Assembly: GCA_965229305.1 (NCBI GenBank)
Contig: CBDDIZ010000040.1
Span: 124,001-188,000 of the forward strand
Reading direction: 5' to 3'
Source of the DNA: JALHNI01 sp965229305
Lineage (GTDB): Bacteria > Acidobacteriota > Terriglobia > Bryobacterales > Bryobacteraceae
Length of the DNA stretch: 64,000 nt
Shown one piece after another: positions 60,976 to 64,000 of the stretch (position 1 is the first letter of the stretch; the number at the start of each line of letters is the position of its first letter). Under the pieces are notes generated by a model that saw only the letters and a program-made list of their open reading frames with translations, ran no database searches and was not told where the DNA came from. The position numbers were made by a program, and so were the translations under genes.

Positions 60976-62307
60976 ATGGGCATCGACCTGATGTTGCGTG
61001 GCCGCTCCCGTCCCGGCTGGGTGAGTCGCGGACGGATCGATCTCTCGTCCCTCGCCGACTGGCTGCGCCGCGAATGCGCCGACGAAATCGAAGCCCTCGA
61101 CCAGGACACCAAGCCCTCCCTCGACGGTGAAGACGGCGAACCCCGCCTCCTCGTCTGGCTCCATCCCGCCGCCGAAAGCGTCGAGATTGTCGCCCTCCCC
61201 GATGGCGAACTCGAAGTCTCCGCTCGCACCACTCCCGCCGGCCCCGGCTACCACTTCTACGTCACCCGCCTCCTCAAGAAGCTCGGTCAGGAACACCGCA
61301 TCGACTGGCTGCCCCCCTCCGACGACGAGAACGCCGACGCCAGCTACGACGACACCGGCTTCTTCTTCGGTGCCTCAGCCGGCGAAGTCTACCTCCACAT
61401 GGACCGCTGGCTTGCCACCATCGCCCAGCTCATCCTCGAACGCGCCGACGACGGCGACCGCTCCTTCTCCCTCGGCATGCCCCTCCAGATGGGCTTCACC
61501 CAACTCGACTTCGCCAACACCCCCGTCGGCCCCCGCTCCCGCGACTGGATTCGCCAAGTCGCCACCGAAGTCCTCGAAGGCGACTCCCGCCTCGCCTCCG
61601 CTTTCTTCCCCTGGCCCCGCGAAGGCAACGACGCCGACTATTGGTATCGCCGCGCCCTCGTCCTCATCTGGACCCAGGCCGTCTGGCGCCCCGCCGCCGG
61701 CGACCGCGAACGCCATCTCTTCTCCCGCATTGATCAGGCCCTCGAGCGTGCCTTCACCCTCGACCCGTCCCTTGAATGGCCCTGGCGCGAATGGCAGGAA
61801 CTCCGCACCTTCGCCGGCATCCACAACCACCTCGATGCCCACATCGCCGCCGAAGCCCAGCAAATCCCCGGCACCCGCCCCCTCCTTGGCTACCGCCGGC
61901 ACGACATCGTCCATCGCCTCCTCGCCGGTTGGTCCATCCGCCTCCCCGGAGAGTTCCTCGTCCGTTCCGATGACGACGCCTGGCGCGCCGAAGACGGTCA
62001 TCGCGCCGTTCACGTCTCCTTATTCCGCTGCACCGACGACGACGGCGAGCCCGCCAACCAGTCCTTCGCCTTCGAAGGCTCGGACCTCCCCTGGACCTAC
62101 CGCGAAGAGTCCCCCGAACTCTCCTCCCGCGCCTACCTCCGCGAGCCCGAAGCCGAAGGCGACCCCTTCCACCTCCACGGCCTCACCTCCGTCCTCGGCC
62201 AATTCGCCACCCTCACCATCACCTTCCCCTCCGCCACCGACACCGATTGGGCCCTCGGCATCTGGCGTTCCCTCCGCTACCTCGCCCCGCGCGAGTTGCC
62301 ACGGTAG
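60976..62307 (+). CDS. Protein of unknown function
   Basis: 443-residue cytoplasmic protein with no signal or membrane helix and no recognised family. It is acidic and rich in Trp and Arg/Glu. Noticeable segments: MLRGRSRPGWVSRGRIDLSSLADWLRRE at the N-terminus, GYHFYVTRLLKKLG around residue 95, FFFGASAGEVYLHMDRWLATIAQLIL, and WYRRALVLIWTQAVWRPAAGDRERHLFSRI. The last half looks helical then beta. It is 34 bp after the FKBP-DinB gene and directly abuts the EamA permease start, so may be co-transcribed. Third-position GC is extremely high here, which creates long shadow frames. Confidence 0.7.
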   Translation: MGIDLMLRGRSRPGWVSRGRIDLSSLADWLRRECADEIEALDQDTKPSLDGEDGEPRLLVWLHPAAESVEIVALPDGELEVSARTTPAGPGYHFYVTRLLKKLGQEHRIDWLPPSDDENADASYDDTGFFFGASAGEVYLHMDRWLATIAQLILERADDGDRSFSLGMPLQMGFTQLDFANTPVGPRSRDWIRQVATEVLEGDSRLASAFFPWPREGNDADYWYRRALVLIWTQAVWRPAAGDRERHLFSRIDQALERAFTLDPSLEWPWREWQELRTFAGIHNHLDAHIAAEAQQIPGTRPLLGYRRHDIVHRLLAGWSIRLPGEFLVRSDDDAWRAEDGHRAVHVSLFRCTDDDGEPANQSFAFEGSDLPWTYREESPELSSRAYLREPEAEGDPFHLHGLTSVLGQFATLTITFPSATDTDWALGIWRSLRYLAPRELPR

Positions 62308-63141
62308 ATGTTCACGTCCGCGCTCGTCCTGGCGCGCATCCTCGCCAACCCGCTCTCGAACCTCTTCCAGAAACAACTCACCCACCGCGGTCTCGCCCCG
62401 CTGCCGATCATCGCCTTCACCCATGCCGGTCTTACGCTCCTCTGCCTGCCGGTCGCGCTCTGGCTCGGGCTCCCCACCCGTCCCGACTTCTGGTTCAGCC
62501 TCGCTCTCTGCGCCGCCCTCGCCGTTGCCAGCAACGTCCTGCTCGTCTATGCCCTTCGCGAAAGCGACCTCTCGCTCATCGCGCCCCTCAACGCCTACAA
62601 AGCCGTCATCGGCGTCGCCGCCGGCGCGCTTCTCCTGGGCGAAATTCCCACGCTTCCCGCCGCCGCCGGCATCGCCCTCATCGTGGGCGGCAGCACCATC
62701 CTTACCGGCCGCCGCCAGACGCTCTGGCGTCAACGCGGCATTCAACTCCGTTTCGCCGCGCTCCTGCTCTCGGCCACCGAAGCCGCCGTCCTCAAACGCT
62801 CGCTCCTCGCCGGCACTCCCGCCCAGGTCTTCCTCTGGTGGTCCGTCCTCGGACTCCCCTTCGCCCTCGCCGCGCTCCGTCTCCTCCGTCTCCCCCTCAA
62901 TCCTCCGAGGCACCCTCGGCCCCTCCTCTGGCTCACTCTCTCCACCGGCCTCATGCAACTCACCACCATCTACGCTCTCGGACGCCTCCCCGTCGGCAAC
63001 ACCCTCGCCCTCTTCCAACTCTCCTCCCTCGTCAGCGTCTTCCTCGGCTACCGCTACTTCACCGAACGCGACCTTCCCCGCCGCCTCCTCGCCTGCCTCA
63101 TCATGATCGCCGGAGCCACCCTCATCGTCACCGCTCGGTAG
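62308..63141 (+). CDS. EamA-family (DMT) permease
   Basis: 277-residue inner-membrane protein with ten hydrophobic helices in two EamA repeats. PLSNLFQKQLTHRGL at helix 1, YALRESDLSLIAPLNAYKAVIGVAAGALLLGEIP in the first half and YALGRLPVGNTLALFQLSSLVSVFLGYRYFTERDL in the second half are the paired family motifs. Substrate unknown. It starts immediately after the preceding gene's stop. Confidence 0.88.
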   Translation: MFTSALVLARILANPLSNLFQKQLTHRGLAPLPIIAFTHAGLTLLCLPVALWLGLPTRPDFWFSLALCAALAVASNVLLVYALRESDLSLIAPLNAYKAVIGVAAGALLLGEIPTLPAAAGIALIVGGSTILTGRRQTLWRQRGIQLRFAALLLSATEAAVLKRSLLAGTPAQVFLWWSVLGLPFALAALRLLRLPLNPPRHPRPLLWLTLSTGLMQLTTIYALGRLPVGNTLALFQLSSLVSVFLGYRYFTERDLPRRLLACLIMIAGATLIVTAR

Positions 63142-63174
63142 GGCCGCCCTGCTACCCTGAGCGCAAGCACACCC

Positions 63175-63618
63175 ATGGCCACGAAGCGACGGTTTCAAGC
63201 CCATCCTCAATCCGCACCCGGCGATTTTTACGTGATCCACAATGAGTGCGTTGCTTGCGGAGCGCCCCACGCCGTCGCTCCTGATCTAATCGGTTGGAGT
63301 GATGCCTCACAACTCCATTGCATTTGGAAGAAGCAACCGGAGACGCCCGAGGAACTCGCGCAGGCGTTCGCGGCTTTCGACGCCTCCGAAGTCGCTTGCT
63401 ACCGCTACGCTGGTGACGACCCCGCCATCATCGCCCGTCTCGGACAATACTATTGCGATGGTGTCGAGCCACAAGCCTCCGACCGGCCAATGCCCGTATT
63501 GCCGCAAAGCTTCATCATTGGCCCAGGCTTCGCTCCCAACTTCGACGTCTCACCGCCCTCGCTGCTTTCGCGGCTCCTCGCTCATTGCAAAGCCATCTTT
63601 CGTGGGTACTCCGATTAG
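63175..63618 (+). CDS. Ferredoxin-like small protein
   Basis: 147-residue protein whose first half resembles a ferredoxin: ECVACGAPHAVAPDLIGW and HCIWKKQPETPEELAQAFAAFDASEVACYRYAGDD. Only four cysteines (two in CVAC, one in HC, one in ACYR) are available, enough for at most one cluster. The PETxEELxQAxxAxxxSxVxxxRYxG pattern is shared with a group of annotated ferredoxins. The C-terminal third is unassigned. Cluster binding is inferred. Confidence 0.6.
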   Translation: MATKRRFQAHPQSAPGDFYVIHNECVACGAPHAVAPDLIGWSDASQLHCIWKKQPETPEELAQAFAAFDASEVACYRYAGDDPAIIARLGQYYCDGVEPQASDRPMPVLPQSFIIGPGFAPNFDVSPPSLLSRLLAHCKAIFRGYSD

Positions 63619-63626
63619 GCGGAGAG

Positions 63627-63995
63627 CTAGAAACGCAGCTTCGCCAGCCACGCCGTCGATCGACGCCAAAGCGACAACCTTCCGCCTTCTACCGATGGGC
63701 AGGCGATCACGATTGTCACCGGCTTCACTGGCGAGACCACCTCATAGCTGAGAGGGCCGACGTTATATCCCGCGATCGGTGAGCCCTCATCCAACTCGCT
63801 GTCCCGCCGAGACGAAAATGCAGTGGGCACCTCATCGTCGCCTAGTGTGAACTTCGTGGATACCGTGCCTTGGATGCGCAGTTCTAAGGCTGACGCTGGA
63901 TAAACCGGAATCGCTTCCTGGAGGCGACAGGTGGTCTCCGTCTGGCCGGCGGCCGCGAACACCACGAAGAACAGCAACGCGCGGGTTCGCGGCAC
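63627..63995 (-). CDS. Secreted protein with TonB C-terminal-like domain
   Basis: 122-residue protein with a signal peptide (MPRTRALLFFVVFAAAGQ). The rest resembles a TonB C-terminal unit: YPASALELRIQGTVSTKFTLGDDEVPTAFSS fits the family pattern YPxxAxxxxIxGTVxxxFTLxxDGxV, although no TonB proline-rich linker or anchor is present. It starts 5 bp from the window edge, so the gene is complete here but its neighbours are not seen. Confidence 0.55.
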   Translation of the reverse strand: MPRTRALLFFVVFAAAGQTETTCRLQEAIPVYPASALELRIQGTVSTKFTLGDDEVPTAFSSRRDSELDEGSPIAGYNVGPLSYEVVSPVKPVTIVIACPSVEGGRLSLWRRSTAWLAKLRF

Positions 63996-64000
63996 GGCTG

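Noticed and set aside
61127..63106. 659-codon open frame on the plus strand made of Pro/Ser/Ala-rich sequence
   Set aside because: It is the shadow of the genes at 60976 and 62308 caused by very high third-position GC; composition is repetitive (SPSPPP) and no family pattern is seen, while the genes in the other frames have clear folds or neighbours.

Overview
The window looks like a chromosomal segment of a high-GC acidobacterium of the Solibacter/Bryobacter/Paludibaculum type. Several acidobacterial signatures occur together: an Oar-like TonB-dependent receptor with an N-terminal carboxypeptidase-regulatory-like domain (9587-12769), a VWFA-related secreted protein (16359-17303), a very long putative-Ig repeat protein ending in the C-terminal domain known from Solibacter proteins (17424-22167), a PEP-CTERM protein (45145-45726), and a DUF1549/DUF1553 plus DUF1501 plus pre-peptidase trio (46450-51765). 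The taxonomic call is inference from gene content; no rRNA or tRNA gene was seen. Coding density is very high, many neighbouring genes overlap by 1-50 bp, and no gene-free stretch exceeds 300 bases.

0-16 kb is a carbohydrate-utilisation region. A minus-strand operon encodes an SSS-family sodium symporter, a 54-residue single-helix protein, an alpha-toroid protein of unknown substrate, a NanE-like N-acylmannosamine-6-P epimerase and an amidase. Facing it are an HpcH/HpaI aldolase and an IclR regulator, then a Tat-type beta-propeller glycosidase-like protein, the TonB-dependent receptor and a GH29 alpha-L-fucosidase. A palindrome GTTCCA-N5-TGGAAC occurs upstream of the symporter/aldolase pair (6268-6284) and again upstream of the fucosidase (15494-15510), with a degenerate copy between the glycosidase-like gene and the receptor (9482-9498). 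This suggests one IclR-controlled regulon for uptake and breakdown of a fucose- or amino-sugar-containing glycan. An intact IS5-family element (12770-14038, CTAA target duplication) has inserted exactly at the receptor's stop codon and moved its terminator 1.3 kb away.

15.5-31.9 kb holds envelope and signalling genes: a small outer-membrane barrel, the VWFA protein, the 15-repeat Ig protein (with an apparent 1-bp frameshift near 19281), an SDR/aldehyde dehydrogenase pair, a NarL-type two-component system, two proteins of unknown function, and an APC permease. 31.9-38.4 kb contains cca and then a complete isc operon (iscR-iscS-iscU-iscA-hscB-hscA-iscX, no ferredoxin gene), with a near-consensus promoter and a candidate IscR-type site in front of iscR. 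38.4-45 kb has a serine carboxypeptidase, an IPMDH-family dehydrogenase, a Tat-exported ferritin-like protein, a methyltransferase with a repetitive coiled-coil tail, and an Fsr-type MFS exporter.

45-64 kb contains the PEP-CTERM protein and an SDR, the secreted cytochrome/DUF1501 trio, a VapBC-type toxin-antitoxin pair, a WYL regulator divergent from a DinB-family gene with a perfect palindrome between them, rpsO-pnp with two intercistronic hairpins, a murJ/M20 peptidase pair, a secreted FKBP-DinB fusion, an EamA permease, and several small unknowns. No CRISPR array, prophage or defence island other than the toxin-antitoxin pair was seen. The most noteworthy items are the candidate IclR regulon, the unannotated small symporter partner, the IS insertion at a stop codon, the FKBP-DinB fusion and the frameshifted giant repeat protein.
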